DNA from: Bradyrhizobium sp. WBAH42
GTDB lineage: Bacteria; Pseudomonadota; Alphaproteobacteria; Rhizobiales; Xanthobacteraceae
Assembly (NCBI RefSeq): GCF_024585265.1
Contig: NZ_CP036533.1
Span: 434,001-498,000 of the forward strand
Length of the DNA stretch: 64,000 nucleotides
Direction: 5' to 3'
The first letter of the stretch is position 1. Every line of letters begins with the position of its first letter. A program made the position numbers and the translations under genes. Positions 19,023 through 27,999 of this stretch are shown here, in pieces. The notes beneath the pieces were generated by a model, which ran no database searches, was not told the DNA's origin, and saw nothing but the letters and a program-made list of their open reading frames with translations.

Positions 19023-20926
19023 GAATGCAATTTGCGTCGCGGGCGACCGGCCGCTTGCGTTGGCGCCGTGTTGGTCTCGCTGAAGAGCTCGGCGAGCTTT
19101 TCGGTGATCGCGCCGCCGAGCTCCTCGGCGTCCACGATCGTCACGGCGCGGCGATAATAGCGCGTCACGTCATGGCCGATGCCGATCGCGATCAGCTCGA
19201 CCGGCGAGCGGGTCTCGATCTCCTCGATGATATGGCGCAGATGCCGCTCGAGGTAGTTGCCGGGATTGACCGACAGCGTGGAATCGTCGACCGGCGCGCC
19301 GTCCGAGATCATCATCAGGATCTTGCGCTGCTCGGGCCGGCCGAGCAGGCGCTTGTGCGCCCAGTCCAGCGCCTCGCCGTCGATGTTCTCCTTCAGCAGC
19401 CCCTCGCGCATCATCAAGCCAAGGTTTTTGCGCGCACGACGCCAGGGAGCATCGGCCGACTTGTAGATGATGTGACGGAGATCGTTGAGGCGGCCGGGAT
19501 TGGCCGGCTTGCCGGCGGCAAGCCACGCCTCGCGCGATTGCCCGCCCTTCCAGGCCCGCGTGGTGAAGCCCAAAATCTCGACCTTGACGCCGCAACGCTC
19601 CAGCGTGCGCGCGAGGATGTCGGCGCAGGTCGCGGCGACCGTGATCGGGCGGCCGCGCATCGAGCCGGAATTGTCGAGCAGCAGCGTCACCACGGTGTCG
19701 CGGAAGGTCGCCTCCTTCTCGTGCATGAAGGACAGCGGATGATAGGGATCGGTGACGACGCGCGACAGGCGCGCAGGGTCGAGGATGCCCTCTTCGAGGT
19801 CGAACTCCCAGGCGCGGTTCTGCTGCGCCATCAGGCGGCGCTGCAGCCGGTTGGCGAGACGGGCGACGATGCCTTGCAGATGTGCGAGCTGCTTGTCGAG
19901 ATAGGCGCGCAGCCGCTCCAGCTCGTCATGGTCGCAGAGATCTTCGGCGGCGATGACCTCGTCGAACTTCGGCGCGAAGGCGTGATATTCCGGCCCGCGC
20001 GGCTCGTTCCTGCCGTGCTGGTTCGGGCGCGTCGCCTCGCCCGGCGTCTCGTCGTCGCCGAGCTCGCCGTCGTCGAAGGTGTCGGAGGTCGAGGCCTGCG
20101 CGCTTTCCATCGCGCTCTCGCTCATCTCCTCGGATGTTGCCTGCGCCTGGTCGGCGCTCATCTCCTGCGCGGCATCGGAATCGGGCGAGCCCTCGGCGCC
20201 GGACTGGTCATTGTCGCCGTCCTGGTTCTCCTCGTTCTCGTCGTTGTCCTCGCTGTCGGCGTTGCGCTCGTCGCCGAGCTCGAGCGCGGACAACAGATCA
20301 TGCACGGCATCGCCGAACTTGGTCTGATCCTCGAGCACGCCGTCGAGCCGGTCGAGCCGCCTGCCGATCTTGTCTTCGAGGATCGGCCGCCAGAGGTCGA
20401 CCATCTTCTTGGCCGCCGTCGGCGGCGCCATGCCGGTGAGGCGCTCGCGCACCAGCATCGCCAGCGCGTCCGCCAGCGGCGCGTCGGCGCGGTCGGTGAT
20501 CTCGTCGAACTTGCCGCGGTGGAAATGGTCGTCGAGCATCGCGGTGAGGTTCTTGGCAACGCCCGCCATGCGGCGCGCGCCGATCGCCTCGACGCGGGCC
20601 TGCTCCACCGCCTCGAACACGCCGCGCGCCTGCGGATTGCCGGGCATCAGCTTGCGATGAACCTTGGGATCGTGACAGGCGATCTTGAGCGCGATGGAAT
20701 CGGCGTGGCCGCGCACGATGGCGGCGTCACGCTTGGTCATCTTGCGCGCCGGCTCCGGAAGCCGCGCCTTGCCGGGCGCGAGGCCCGGCCGCTCGGCGGC
20801 GAAGGAGACATCGAGCTCGGGCGATTTCGCGATCGCCTTGAGACAGGAGGCGACCGAGCGCTTGAACGGCTCGGTCGGCGCTTCCTTGTTGTTGCGGAAT
20901 TTGGAGTTGGATGATGATGTGCTCAT
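19019..20926 (-). CDS. cobT: Cobaltochelatase subunit CobT
   Basis: A 635-residue large subunit partner of CobS in the aerobic cobaltochelatase CobNST, which inserts Co2+ into hydrogenobyrinic acid a,c-diamide in the cytoplasm. An alpha-helical N-terminal domain (to about 200) is followed by a very acidic linker rich in Asp, Glu and Asn (about 215-290). The C-terminal von Willebrand A domain has the MIDAS motif [10 protein letters not shown] (Asp-x-Ser-x-Ser) near residue 420. The start [10 protein letters not shown] at 20926 overlaps the GNAT stop by 4 nt. CobN is not in the window. Confidence 0.95.
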   Translation of the reverse strand: MSTSSSNSKFRNNKEAPTEPFKRSVASCLKAIAKSPELDVSFAAERPGLAPGKARLPEPARKMTKRDAAIVRGHADSIALKIACHDPKVHRKLMPGNPQARGVFEAVEQARVEAIGARRMAGVAKNLTAMLDDHFHRGKFDEITDRADAPLADALAMLVRERLTGMAPPTAAKKMVDLWRPILEDKIGRRLDRLDGVLEDQTKFGDAVHDLLSALELGDERNADSEDNDENEENQDGDNDQSGAEGSPDSDAAQEMSADQAQATSEEMSESAMESAQASTSDTFDDGELGDDETPGEATRPNQHGRNEPRGPEYHAFAPKFDEVIAAEDLCDHDELERLRAYLDKQLAHLQGIVARLANRLQRRLMAQQNRAWEFDLEEGILDPARLSRVVTDPYHPLSFMHEKEATFRDTVVTLLLDNSGSMRGRPITVAATCADILARTLERCGVKVEILGFTTRAWKGGQSREAWLAAGKPANPGRLNDLRHIIYKSADAPWRRARKNLGLMMREGLLKENIDGEALDWAHKRLLGRPEQRKILMMISDGAPVDDSTLSVNPGNYLERHLRHIIEEIETRSPVELIAIGIGHDVTRYYRRAVTIVDAEELGGAITEKLAELFSETNTAPTQAAGRPRRKLHS

Positions 20927-21333
20927 AGCGACTTCGTAAACGAATGGCGCGTCACGCCGCCGGGATAGCCGTCGATGGTGCCGAATTCCTGATACCCGCA
21001 AGAACGATAGAAGCCCGGCGCCTGGAAACTCATCGTATCGACATGGGCCCGGATCGCGCCGAGCCGTCTTGCCTCGTCCTCGATCGCCGCGATCAGCTTC
21101 GTGCCGTGACCCTTGCCGCGCTGCTTCTGGTCGATCCAGAAGTACTGGATGAACAGAACCGTGGACCAGAGTTGCCCGACGATGCCGCCGACGATCTTGC
21201 GGCCGTCCTTCAGCGAAACCGCGATGCTCTTGACCTTCTGCTTCCCAAACTTCTCGTCGTTGTAAGCGCCGAGACCGGCGAGCACAGCCTTCTTGGTGGT
21301 ACCAATGGTGCGCTCGACGGTGATGGCTGTCAT
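20923..21333 (-). CDS. GNAT family N-acetyltransferase
   Basis: A 136-residue GCN5-related acetyltransferase. The acetyl-CoA loop is [20 protein letters not shown], and the late strand [22 protein letters not shown] is typical of the fold. The start at 21333 ([11 protein letters not shown]) lies 4 nt after the cobS stop; a longer frame overlapping cobS is less likely. It is sandwiched between cobS and cobT with a 4-nt overlap into cobT. That suggests co-translation, but its substrate is unknown. Confidence 0.85.
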   Translation of the reverse strand: MTAITVERTIGTTKKAVLAGLGAYNDEKFGKQKVKSIAVSLKDGRKIVGGIVGQLWSTVLFIQYFWIDQKQRGKGHGTKLIAAIEDEARRLGAIRAHVDTMSFQAPGFYRSCGYQEFGTIDGYPGGVTRHSFTKSL

Positions 21334-21337
21334 GGGG

Positions 21338-22336
21338 TCAGCTGAGCGCCACGTTGACCGCCGATTCCGGCAGCTCCGCATTGAAGCAGCGCTGATAGAA
21401 CTCGGCGACCAGGGGACGCTCGAGCTCGTCGCACTTGTTGAGGAAGGTGACGCGGAAGGCGAAGCCGATATCGCCGAAGATGTCGGAATTTTCCGCCCAG
21501 GTGATCACCGTGCGCGGGCTCATCACCGTCGACAGATCGCCATTGGCGAAGGCGTTACGGGTGAGATCGGCAAGGCGCACCATCTTGTTAACGATGTCGC
21601 GGCCTTCCTGGGTGCGATAATGCTTGGCCTTGGCCAGCACGATCTCGACTTCCTCGTCGTGGCTGAGATAGTTCAGCGTGGTGACGATCGACCAGCGGTC
21701 CATCTGGCCCTGGTTGATCTGCTGGGTGCCGTGATAGAGGCCCGAGGTGTCGCCGAGGCCGACCGTGTTGGCGGTCGCGAACAGGCGGAACGCCGGATGC
21801 GGCTTGATCACCTTGTTCTGGTCCAGGAGCGTCAGGCGCCCGGAGACTTCCAGCACGCGCTGGATCACGAACATCACGTCCGGGCGGCCGGCGTCGTATT
21901 CGTCGAACACCAGCGCGACGTTGTTCTGCAGCGCCCAGGGCAGGATGCCGTCGCGGAATTCGGTGACCTGCTTGCCGTCGCGGACCACGATGGAGTCCTT
22001 GCCGACGAGGTCGATACGGCTGATGTGGCTGTCGAGGTTGACGCGCACGCAGGGCCAGTTCAGGCGTGCCGCGACCTGCTCGATATGGGTGGATTTGCCG
22101 GTGCCGTGATAGCCGGTCACCATCACGCGGCGGTTGCGGGCGAAGCCGGCGAGAATGGCGAGCGTGGTGGCGCGGTCGAAGCGATAATCGGAATCGACTT
22201 CGGGCACGTGAGGATCGACTTCGGAATAGGCCGGCACTTCGAGATCGCTGTCGATCCCGAACACCTGGCGCACCGACACCTTCATGTCGGGCTGACCGGA
22301 AACTTCCTCAACTTTGGACAGGGCGGCGGTCGTCAT
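21338..22336 (-). CDS. cobS: Cobaltochelatase subunit CobS (AAA+ ATPase)
   Basis: A 332-residue AAA+ ATPase, the exact usual length of CobS. Walker [10 protein letters not shown] lies at residues 75-83. Further motifs are Walker B-like [15 protein letters not shown] and sensor region [13 protein letters not shown]. CobS and CobT form the ring complex that drives cobalt insertion by CobN in the aerobic cobalamin pathway. The ATG at 22336 begins [11 protein letters not shown], matching known CobS N-termini. It is the first gene of a leftward operon with the GNAT gene, cobT and the phytase-like gene. No cobalamin riboswitch was seen upstream. Confidence 0.95.
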   Translation of the reverse strand: MTTAALSKVEEVSGQPDMKVSVRQVFGIDSDLEVPAYSEVDPHVPEVDSDYRFDRATTLAILAGFARNRRVMVTGYHGTGKSTHIEQVAARLNWPCVRVNLDSHISRIDLVGKDSIVVRDGKQVTEFRDGILPWALQNNVALVFDEYDAGRPDVMFVIQRVLEVSGRLTLLDQNKVIKPHPAFRLFATANTVGLGDTSGLYHGTQQINQGQMDRWSIVTTLNYLSHDEEVEIVLAKAKHYRTQEGRDIVNKMVRLADLTRNAFANGDLSTVMSPRTVITWAENSDIFGDIGFAFRVTFLNKCDELERPLVAEFYQRCFNAELPESAVNVALS

Positions 22337-22630
22337 CAATCCTCCGAGGTCCCGGGCGGTCCCGAAACCGGTTATTCGCACGTTGGCTGCGGCTGGGTGC
22401 TGAAAATCAACCTATCAGAGACAACGAGCCGGCAGAAGCCCGCCCACCAATCAAAGTTCCGTTGTCTTTTCATTTAGATAGGCAAGGAGCGCGGTTTTTG
22501 GAGGGCTGCCTTGCGAATCACGCCCAAATTCGGGCGGGTCGCGCCGTTCCGTGCGAATGGTTACTTTGGCCGTATGCGGGTACTTATGTAGGGTCCGAAG
22601 CTCCCATGCTCCAGCCCTTCAAGAGACGAC

Positions 22631-23287
22631 GTGACGTCCTTTCTCGATCCCCTCATCGCCTTCGTCTCCGCCCATCCGTGGCTGGCCTACCTGACCCTGT
22701 TCCTGGCGGCGCTGCTCGAAGCCGTTCCGGTGGTGGGATCGGTGATCCCCGGCTCGACCATCATCCTGGCGCTGAGCGCCCTGGTCCCCGGCGGCGAATT
22801 GCAGCTGCCGTGGGTGCTGCTCGCGGCCGCAGCCGGCGCCGTGCTCGGTGACGGCTCGGCCTATTGGATCGGGCATAGGCGGCAGCGGGAAATCCTCAAC
22901 ACCTGGCCGCTGACCAATTATCCGCGCCTGGTCGCCGAGAGCGAGAATTTCTTCCACCGCTTCGGCACCTGGGCCGTGTTCTTCGCCCGCTTCGTGCCGC
23001 CGATCCGCGCCTTCGTGCCGGTGACCGCCGGCGCGCTGGGCATGGCGCCCGCGAAATTCTATGCCGTGAACATCCCGGCGATCCTGGCCTGGGCGCCGGC
23101 GCATGTGCTGCCCGGCGTGCTGGCCGTGTCGGCGCTGCACGAATATGCCGGGCTGCATCATCACGAACATGTCGGCAAGCACGTTTGGATCTTGACGGTG
23201 GTAGCCGTCGCGATCGTGCTGGGCGTAGCCGTGTGGATCTATCGCCGGCGGAATGGTGATGTCGCGGCGAAGACGCCGCAGGCCTAG
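22631..23287 (+). CDS. DedA family membrane protein
   Basis: A 218-residue SNARE-associated/DedA protein. Helix-rich, with the conserved VVGSVIPGSTIILALSAL segment and the motif FFARFVPPIRAFVPVTAGAL (Phe-x-Arg-Phe-x-Pro-x-x-Arg). Members are flippase-like membrane proteins that support undecaprenyl-phosphate recycling and membrane potential. The start is a GTG at 22631 with no strong ribosome site, so a nearby alternative cannot be excluded. It is divergent from cobS across a 294-nt gap in which no gene or recognisable element was seen. Confidence 0.9.
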   Translation: MTSFLDPLIAFVSAHPWLAYLTLFLAALLEAVPVVGSVIPGSTIILALSALVPGGELQLPWVLLAAAAGAVLGDGSAYWIGHRRQREILNTWPLTNYPRLVAESENFFHRFGTWAVFFARFVPPIRAFVPVTAGALGMAPAKFYAVNIPAILAWAPAHVLPGVLAVSALHEYAGLHHHEHVGKHVWILTVVAVAIVLGVAVWIYRRRNGDVAAKTPQA

Positions 23288-23307
23288 TTCGGCAGCACGA
23301 CTTGTTT

Positions 23308-23682
23308 TCACTGCGGCGGATTGAGCAACACCCAGAGCCGTGCGATTTTTCCACCTTCGACTTCGGCTACGTCGGCACCGGTCACTGCAATAGGGCCTTG
23401 CTCGGGTCCGGCATGCCAGGCCAGACGCGCCAAGCCATGATGCCCGACCGCAACCCCATCGGGTACGAACCTGAATGTCGGTCCGAACTGCTTCAGAAGC
23501 TCTCCGGCGACGCGCGATATCTCCAGGCGTCCCCGAACGATCTTCGTCGGCTCGTACATGACGGGCTCTTCAACGAACAACTCGGCAATGGCGGTCCGCC
23601 GCTTGTCCTCGTCCCGCTCGTTGAACACGCGCTCCAAATTGGCCCGTAGAAGTCGGTCGAAATCGATATCATTGGTGGTCAT
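23308..23682 (-). CDS. NTF2-like / SnoaL-like protein
   Basis: A 124-residue single-domain protein with the alpha+beta cone pattern of nuclear transport factor 2-like enzymes. It begins with an N-terminal helix set (RLLRANLERVFNERDEDKRR). Then comes FVEEPVMYEPTKIVRGRLEI, and the C-terminal strand is VTGADVAEVEGGKIARLWVL. The family covers small hydrolases, isomerases and ligand-binding proteins, so the function is open. It lies 43 nt downstream of the F420-type reductase gene on the same strand and may be co-transcribed with it. Confidence 0.78.
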   Translation of the reverse strand: MTTNDIDFDRLLRANLERVFNERDEDKRRTAIAELFVEEPVMYEPTKIVRGRLEISRVAGELLKQFGPTFRFVPDGVAVGHHGLARLAWHAGPEQGPIAVTGADVAEVEGGKIARLWVLLNPPQ

Positions 23683-23725
23683 CTCGCAGCCTTTCTCATC
23701 TTGTTGGAGAACTTCCTCGAAGCCA

Positions 23726-24328
23726 TCAACCGAACTTGACCAGGTTCAGCGCCGGAAGCGGACCGCCCGGAAACTGGGTCAGCCTGGCTCCGACCGCGAG
23801 CGAACCGAGATCGATGCCAAAGAATCCGAGCCGGTCGATCAGCGCGCCGACACTTGCCTTCGCATCGGCGTCGTCGCCCGAGTAGAACAGCACGCGCTTG
23901 CCGCCCTCGCTCGCCGGGTCTGTTGCGAGGAGCTGCGCCAAGAGATGATTGAACGCCTTCACCACCCGCGCACCTTGCACCAGATCGGCGAAAACTTCGG
24001 ACGAGGCGCGACCACCGAGCTCCGCCGGCTTGAACAGCGGCGCCTCGATCGGATTGTTGGCGTCAACGACGATGCGCCCGCCGAATGGCGGCAGGCCGGC
24101 AAGCGCATCAGGCAGCTTCGACCAGTTGACCGCAACGAAGACGATATCCTTGGCCGCAGCTTCCTCGCGGGTGCCGGCGATCACGAGCGGACCGATCTCG
24201 GCCACGGTCGTCCTAAGACTGTCCGGGCCGCGGCTGTTGGACAGGGTCGCGGCGATGCCATTGCGCGCCAGTGCCTGGGCGATTGCGCGGCCAATATTGC
24301 CTGCGCCGATGATGCCGATGGTGGACAT
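23726..24328 (-). CDS. NAD(P)-binding oxidoreductase, F420-dependent NADP reductase-like
   Basis: A 200-residue protein with a Rossmann start STIGIIGAGNIGRAIAQALA (Gly-x-Gly-x-x-Gly) and the later VVDANNPIE and VVKAFNHLLAQLLA segments of the NADP oxidoreductase coenzyme F420-dependent family (PF03807). In bacteria lacking F420 these proteins act on other substrates with NADPH, or are uncharacterised. The start at 24328 precedes the dinucleotide fold directly. It is divergent from a LysR regulator 124 nt away, the usual arrangement for a LysR-controlled target. Confidence 0.83.
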   Translation of the reverse strand: MSTIGIIGAGNIGRAIAQALARNGIAATLSNSRGPDSLRTTVAEIGPLVIAGTREEAAAKDIVFVAVNWSKLPDALAGLPPFGGRIVVDANNPIEAPLFKPAELGGRASSEVFADLVQGARVVKAFNHLLAQLLATDPASEGGKRVLFYSGDDADAKASVGALIDRLGFFGIDLGSLAVGARLTQFPGGPLPALNLVKFG

Positions 24329-24452
24329 GGAATGCTCCGAGCTGTTTGGGATCAGGCGAGCTGATCGGTGGCCTAGAGATGACCCAAACATTGCCCTTTG
24401 ATTAGGAGGATATTGCTCGTAAGATTTTCAACGATCACTTGCAAATGAGCCC

Positions 24453-25382
24453 ATGGAAACACTGGCGAACCTGGAATCATTCATTCGCAGCGCTGAGTGC
24501 GGCAGCTTCTCGGAGGCTGGCCGGCGCCTTTTGCTGACTCCGGCAGCCGTCAGCCGCAACGTCGCCATGCTGGAGCGCAATCTCGGCGTCCGATTATTTC
24601 ATCGTTCGACACGGAGGCTGACGCTCACCGAGGCCGGCGAGACGTTTCGCACAGCCATCGCCGGCCATCTTGAGGGACTGCAGGCCGCGATCGCCGGAGC
24701 ATCGACCGGACGCGAGGAGCCGGCGGGCGTTCTCAAGATAAGCCTGCCGCCGACATTCGGCACAGCCCATATCCTGCCACTGCTTCCCGGCTTCCTGGCC
24801 CGTTACCCGCAGGTCCGCCCTGAGTGGCACTTCGAGAACCGTCAGGTCGATCTGGTCGGTGAAGGCTATGACGCCGCGATCGGAGGTGGGTTCGAATTGT
24901 TGCCCGGTCTTGTCAGTCGCACCCTTGCGCCAGCACACATCATCGCCGTGGCGTCTCCAGCCTACATGTCCGGGCGAACATCACCGACCAAGCCAGACGA
25001 ACTGGCCGCACTGGATGGCATCGTCATGCGCTCGCTGCAGACGGGACGCATCCGGCACTGGTCGATGCGCGATGTTTCGGGGCGGGAAGTTCAAGCCCCA
25101 CTATCTGAGTCGATCGTGGTCAACGATCCCGCTGCGATGCGCGAGGCGGCACTGTTGGGCCTGGGCGTTGCCATGCTTGCCACCGCCGACATTCTTCCCG
25201 CCCTCGAAAACGGGTCGCTGCTACGCCTGGTGCCACGTTGGTACTGTGACGCTGGCGCAATCTCGATTTACCACGCATCGCGCAAGCTTGTGCCCGCGAA
25301 GACGAGAGTCTTCGTGGACTGGGTTGCCGACGCATTCAAGAAAAACAGGCTCGCCGAACGCTTCGCCGGAAGCCTGAGCTAA
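24453..25382 (+). CDS. LysR family transcriptional regulator
   Basis: A 309-residue LysR-type regulator. The N-terminal winged helix-turn-helix reads ETLANLESFIRSAECGSFSE then RRLLLTPAAVSRNVAMLERN. A C-terminal substrate-binding-like domain follows (about 90-300), with YDAAIGGGFELLPGLVSRTL resembling the CrgA/YafC subgroup. It probably regulates the divergent F420-type reductase and NTF2-like genes. The effector is unknown. No clear T-N11-A box was found in the 124-nt gap. The stop at 25382 is 18 nt from the convergent citrate synthase gene end. Confidence 0.92.
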   Translation: METLANLESFIRSAECGSFSEAGRRLLLTPAAVSRNVAMLERNLGVRLFHRSTRRLTLTEAGETFRTAIAGHLEGLQAAIAGASTGREEPAGVLKISLPPTFGTAHILPLLPGFLARYPQVRPEWHFENRQVDLVGEGYDAAIGGGFELLPGLVSRTLAPAHIIAVASPAYMSGRTSPTKPDELAALDGIVMRSLQTGRIRHWSMRDVSGREVQAPLSESIVVNDPAAMREAALLGLGVAMLATADILPALENGSLLRLVPRWYCDAGAISIYHASRKLVPAKTRVFVDWVADAFKKNRLAERFAGSLS

Positions 25383-25400
25383 CGGGACCGGCAAAGTATT

Positions 25401-26621
25401 CTACTCCGCGGCCCCCGCTCGCCGCCCCGGCGCCGGTCCCACATACCTTGCCCGCGGCCTGATCAGCTTGCCGAACTGCAATTGCTCGCTGGCGTGGGCG
25501 ATCCAGCCGACGCTGCGGGCCATCGCGAACAGCGCGAGCTCGCTGCCGGCGGGCAGGCGCAATGCGTGCACCAGCACGGCGAGCGCGTAGTCGATATTGA
25601 CGAACTCGCCGGTGGCTTCCGCGATCCGCTCCGGCACTTCCCTAGTGAATTTGCGCGGTGCGCCGGCGCGCGACAGCGCGTTCAGCAGCGACTGCGCACG
25701 GGGATCGCCGCGCTTGTAGACGCCGTGTCCGAAGCCGGCAAAGCGCTCGCCAAGCGCGACGCGTTCGCGCACAACAGGCGCGACATCGCGGTCGACCAGC
25801 GTCTTGACGAGCTGCGAGGCCAAGACGCCGGCGCCGCCATGCTTCGGCCCCTTCAATGCGGCGAGCCCGGCAATGACGGAGTCATAAAGGTTGAGGCCGG
25901 TCGAGGCCGCACAGCGCGTGGTGAAGGTCGAGGCGTTCAGCTCGTGATCGGCGAGCAGCACCAGCGCGCGGCGGATCAGATCGGGCGCGTGCTTGTTGTC
26001 CGCCGCCCAGGCGCGCGCGACCTGCTGATGCAGCGGCTCGGGCGAGGCTTCCGCATTGAGCATGGTCGCAACCAGCAGGCGGACGATGCGTGCGCCGACC
26101 ATGGCGCGCCCATCGGGCGCCCGGGTGAAGGCGCGGGGATCGACGCTCGCCGCCAGCGCCAGCACGGCGATGGCGCGGTCAATCGGCGCCGCCCGGCGCG
26201 CGGCCGCCGCGATCGTGCGCATCTCCTCGGACATCTCTGGCTGATTATCCGGATCGAACGGATCGACGTCGGCGACATCCCACAGCAGCGTCGCCGTGTG
26301 CTCCAGCGTGTCGTTCTCGGAAAGATCGACGCAATTGACGCCGCGATAGATCGCGCCCTCCTCGGTGATGGTCGAGATCTCCGTGTCCATCACCGGCAGG
26401 TCGGCATCGAAGCTGCGCAGGCCGCGCGGCTCGGGCGACGGCACGCGCCGTTCTTTGAGCGCGCGGACGTCCTCGGCGCGATAGCGGTTCTTGCGCGAGT
26501 CCGGCGTCGGCTCGGAGCGGATCAGGCCGCGGCTGACATAGGCGTAGAGGGTGGCCGGGGAGATCGCGAGCTCGGCGGCGGCTTCCCGGGCGGAGAGGTA
26601 CAGCCCATCGGAATTTTTCAT
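25401..26621 (-). CDS. Citrate synthase family protein with N-terminal helix-turn-helix
   Basis: A 406-residue protein. Residues about 8-60 (LYLSAREAAAELAISPATLY, then YVSRGLIRSEP and KNRYRAEDVRAL) form a MerR/excisionase-like DNA-binding fold. A full citrate synthase domain follows. All three catalytic positions are present: His226 (ADHELNASTF), His299 (GFGHGVYKRG) and Asp344 (NIDY), so catalysis is plausible. No ribosome site precedes the ATG; a palindrome at 26623-26639 sits there instead. It is divergent from a second citrate synthase 76 nt away. It may be both enzyme and regulator, or a regulator that uses the fold to sense acyl-CoA or citrate. Confidence 0.85.
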   Translation of the reverse strand: MKNSDGLYLSAREAAAELAISPATLYAYVSRGLIRSEPTPDSRKNRYRAEDVRALKERRVPSPEPRGLRSFDADLPVMDTEISTITEEGAIYRGVNCVDLSENDTLEHTATLLWDVADVDPFDPDNQPEMSEEMRTIAAAARRAAPIDRAIAVLALAASVDPRAFTRAPDGRAMVGARIVRLLVATMLNAEASPEPLHQQVARAWAADNKHAPDLIRRALVLLADHELNASTFTTRCAASTGLNLYDSVIAGLAALKGPKHGGAGVLASQLVKTLVDRDVAPVVRERVALGERFAGFGHGVYKRGDPRAQSLLNALSRAGAPRKFTREVPERIAEATGEFVNIDYALAVLVHALRLPAGSELALFAMARSVGWIAHASEQLQFGKLIRPRARYVGPAPGRRAGAAE

Positions 26622-26622
26622 A

Positions 26623-26639
26623 TTGATTTATGTAATCAA
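26623..26639. promoter_or_regulatory. Palindrome TTGATT-N5-AATCAA (candidate operator)
   Basis: Perfect 6-nt inverted arms around TATGT, one base upstream of the start codon of the HTH-citrate synthase gene. It overlaps the place of its ribosome site. The location fits autorepression by the HTH domain. Confidence 0.5.
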
Positions 26640-26641
26640 GA

Positions 26642-26649
26642 TTGATCAA
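26642..26649. promoter_or_regulatory. Palindrome TTGATCAA (candidate second site)
   Basis: A perfect 8-nt palindrome two bases from the 26623 site and sharing the TTGAT half. Together they place three to four TTGAT/ATCAA half-sites in the 76-nt divergent promoter gap. Confidence 0.4.
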
Positions 26650-26697
26650 CGTGTCGATAGGCCTGACCTTATCCTCCGTGAACAGGAGATTTGGGCC

Positions 26698-27792
26698 ATG
26701 AACATCCACCTCACCAAAAGCCAGATCGGGCTGGACGGCGTTCCCGCGGCCGAGACCGTGCTGAGCCATGTCGATGGCGAGCGCGGCGAGCTGATCATCG
26801 CTGGCGAGCATGTCGGCCGACTCGCCGCCATCTCGAGCTTCGAGGGCGTCACCGCCCGGCTCTGGAACGGCGCCAGCAAAACCACCCTCACCGAAGCCAA
26901 TGTGCGCTCACACCTGGGCGCGGCGCGCGAGCGCGCCTTCACGCGGCTGCCGGACCTGCTGCCGGCGACGCGCGGCATGGGCGTCATCGACGGGTTCCGG
27001 GCGGCCGTCGCCGGACTTCGCGCCGAGCCCGGGCTGGAGCACGAGGCGACGATCGTCGGCGCATTTCCGGTGATCGCGGGCGCACTGGTGCGGCGCGCGA
27101 GGGGGCTCGAGCCGGTCGCGCCCGATCCCAACGTGAGCCATGCCGCCGACACGCTGCGCATGCTGCACGGGCGTTCGCCGGCCGCGCGCGAGGTCACGGC
27201 ATTGGACGCCTATCTCGTCACGGCCAGCGACCACGGCATGAACGCCTCGACCTTCACCGCGCGCGTGGTGGCCTCGACGCAGGCCGATCTGTTCGCCGCC
27301 GTCACCGCCGGCTATTGCGCACTGACCGGTCCGCTGCATGGCGGCGCGCCGGAGCCGGTGCTGGAAATGCTGGACGCGATCGGCTCGCGCGAGCGCATTC
27401 AGCCCTGGGTGGATGCGGCGCTGGCGCGCGGCGAGCGGATGATGGGTTTCGGTCACCGCGTCTATCGCGTGCGCGATCCGCGCGCCGACGTGCTCAAGAC
27501 CGCGGTCGAAGCGCTGGCGTCCAATGGCACCGACCTGCCGTTTGCCGGCGAGGTCGAGGCCTATATCCGCAGCGCCCTGCGCAAGAAGAATCCGGACCGA
27601 CCGTTGGAGACGAACGTCGAGTTCTTCACCGCGATCCTGCTCGATGCGCTGACGATCCCGCGGCAGGCGTTCACGCCGATCTTCGCGGTCGCGCGCAGCG
27701 CCGGCTGGACCGCACACGCGCGCGAGCAGCAGCGCACGGGGCGGTTGATCAGGCCGAGCTCGTCGTATGTCGGGGCGATGCCGGTGGCGTGA
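26698..27792 (+). CDS. Citrate synthase / 2-methylcitrate synthase family protein
   Basis: A 364-residue citrate synthase-fold enzyme that condenses an acyl-CoA with oxaloacetate. The active-site residues are His179 (ASDHGMNAST) and His253 (GFGHRVYRVRDPRADVL). At the usual catalytic Asp position there is Glu308 (NVEFFTAILL), as also seen in some actinobacterial paralogues. The ATG at 26698 has AGGAG about 9 nt upstream. At 364 residues it is closer to methylcitrate or archaeal-type synthases than to the long Gram-negative hexameric form. It is divergent from the HTH-fused paralogue and probably controlled from the same gap. Confidence 0.87.
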   Translation: MNIHLTKSQIGLDGVPAAETVLSHVDGERGELIIAGEHVGRLAAISSFEGVTARLWNGASKTTLTEANVRSHLGAARERAFTRLPDLLPATRGMGVIDGFRAAVAGLRAEPGLEHEATIVGAFPVIAGALVRRARGLEPVAPDPNVSHAADTLRMLHGRSPAAREVTALDAYLVTASDHGMNASTFTARVVASTQADLFAAVTAGYCALTGPLHGGAPEPVLEMLDAIGSRERIQPWVDAALARGERMMGFGHRVYRVRDPRADVLKTAVEALASNGTDLPFAGEVEAYIRSALRKKNPDRPLETNVEFFTAILLDALTIPRQAFTPIFAVARSAGWTAHAREQQRTGRLIRPSSSYVGAMPVA

Positions 27793-27824
27793 GGTGGCGC
27801 GGATCTCTCCGCGAGTCCGGGAAT

Positions 27825-27948
27825 CGTAGGGTGGGCAAAGGCGCACTTGCGCCGTGCCCACCATCTCTCTCGATCGAAAAAAAGTGTGGGCACGCTTCCG
27901 CCGTCGCTCTTCGAGCTATGGCGGACAAGTCGCTTTGCCCGCCCTACG
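27825..27948. repeat. Palindromic repeat, CGTAGGGTGGGCAAAG family (copy 1)
   Basis: Arms CGTAGGGTGGGCAAAG (27825-27840) and CTTTGCCCGCCCTACG (27933-27948), one mismatch. Inner segments GTGCCCACCAT and GTGTGGGCACGC pair as well. It lies between the convergent citrate synthase and J-domain genes. A second copy is at 34804-34902. Confidence 0.75.
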
Positions 27949-27999
27949 ACACTGCCGTCCGCGCGAAAACCGGGACGACACCGGAAGGTACCGCGAGTC

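Noticed and set aside
19007..20914. A 635-codon plus-strand frame opposite cobT
   Set aside because: It mirrors cobT in the opposite frame and has no recognisable fold. CobT motifs on the minus strand are decisive.
17937..22336. A cobalamin riboswitch for the cobS operon
   Set aside because: I looked in the 294-nt gap upstream of cobS for the conserved box and paired elements and found none.
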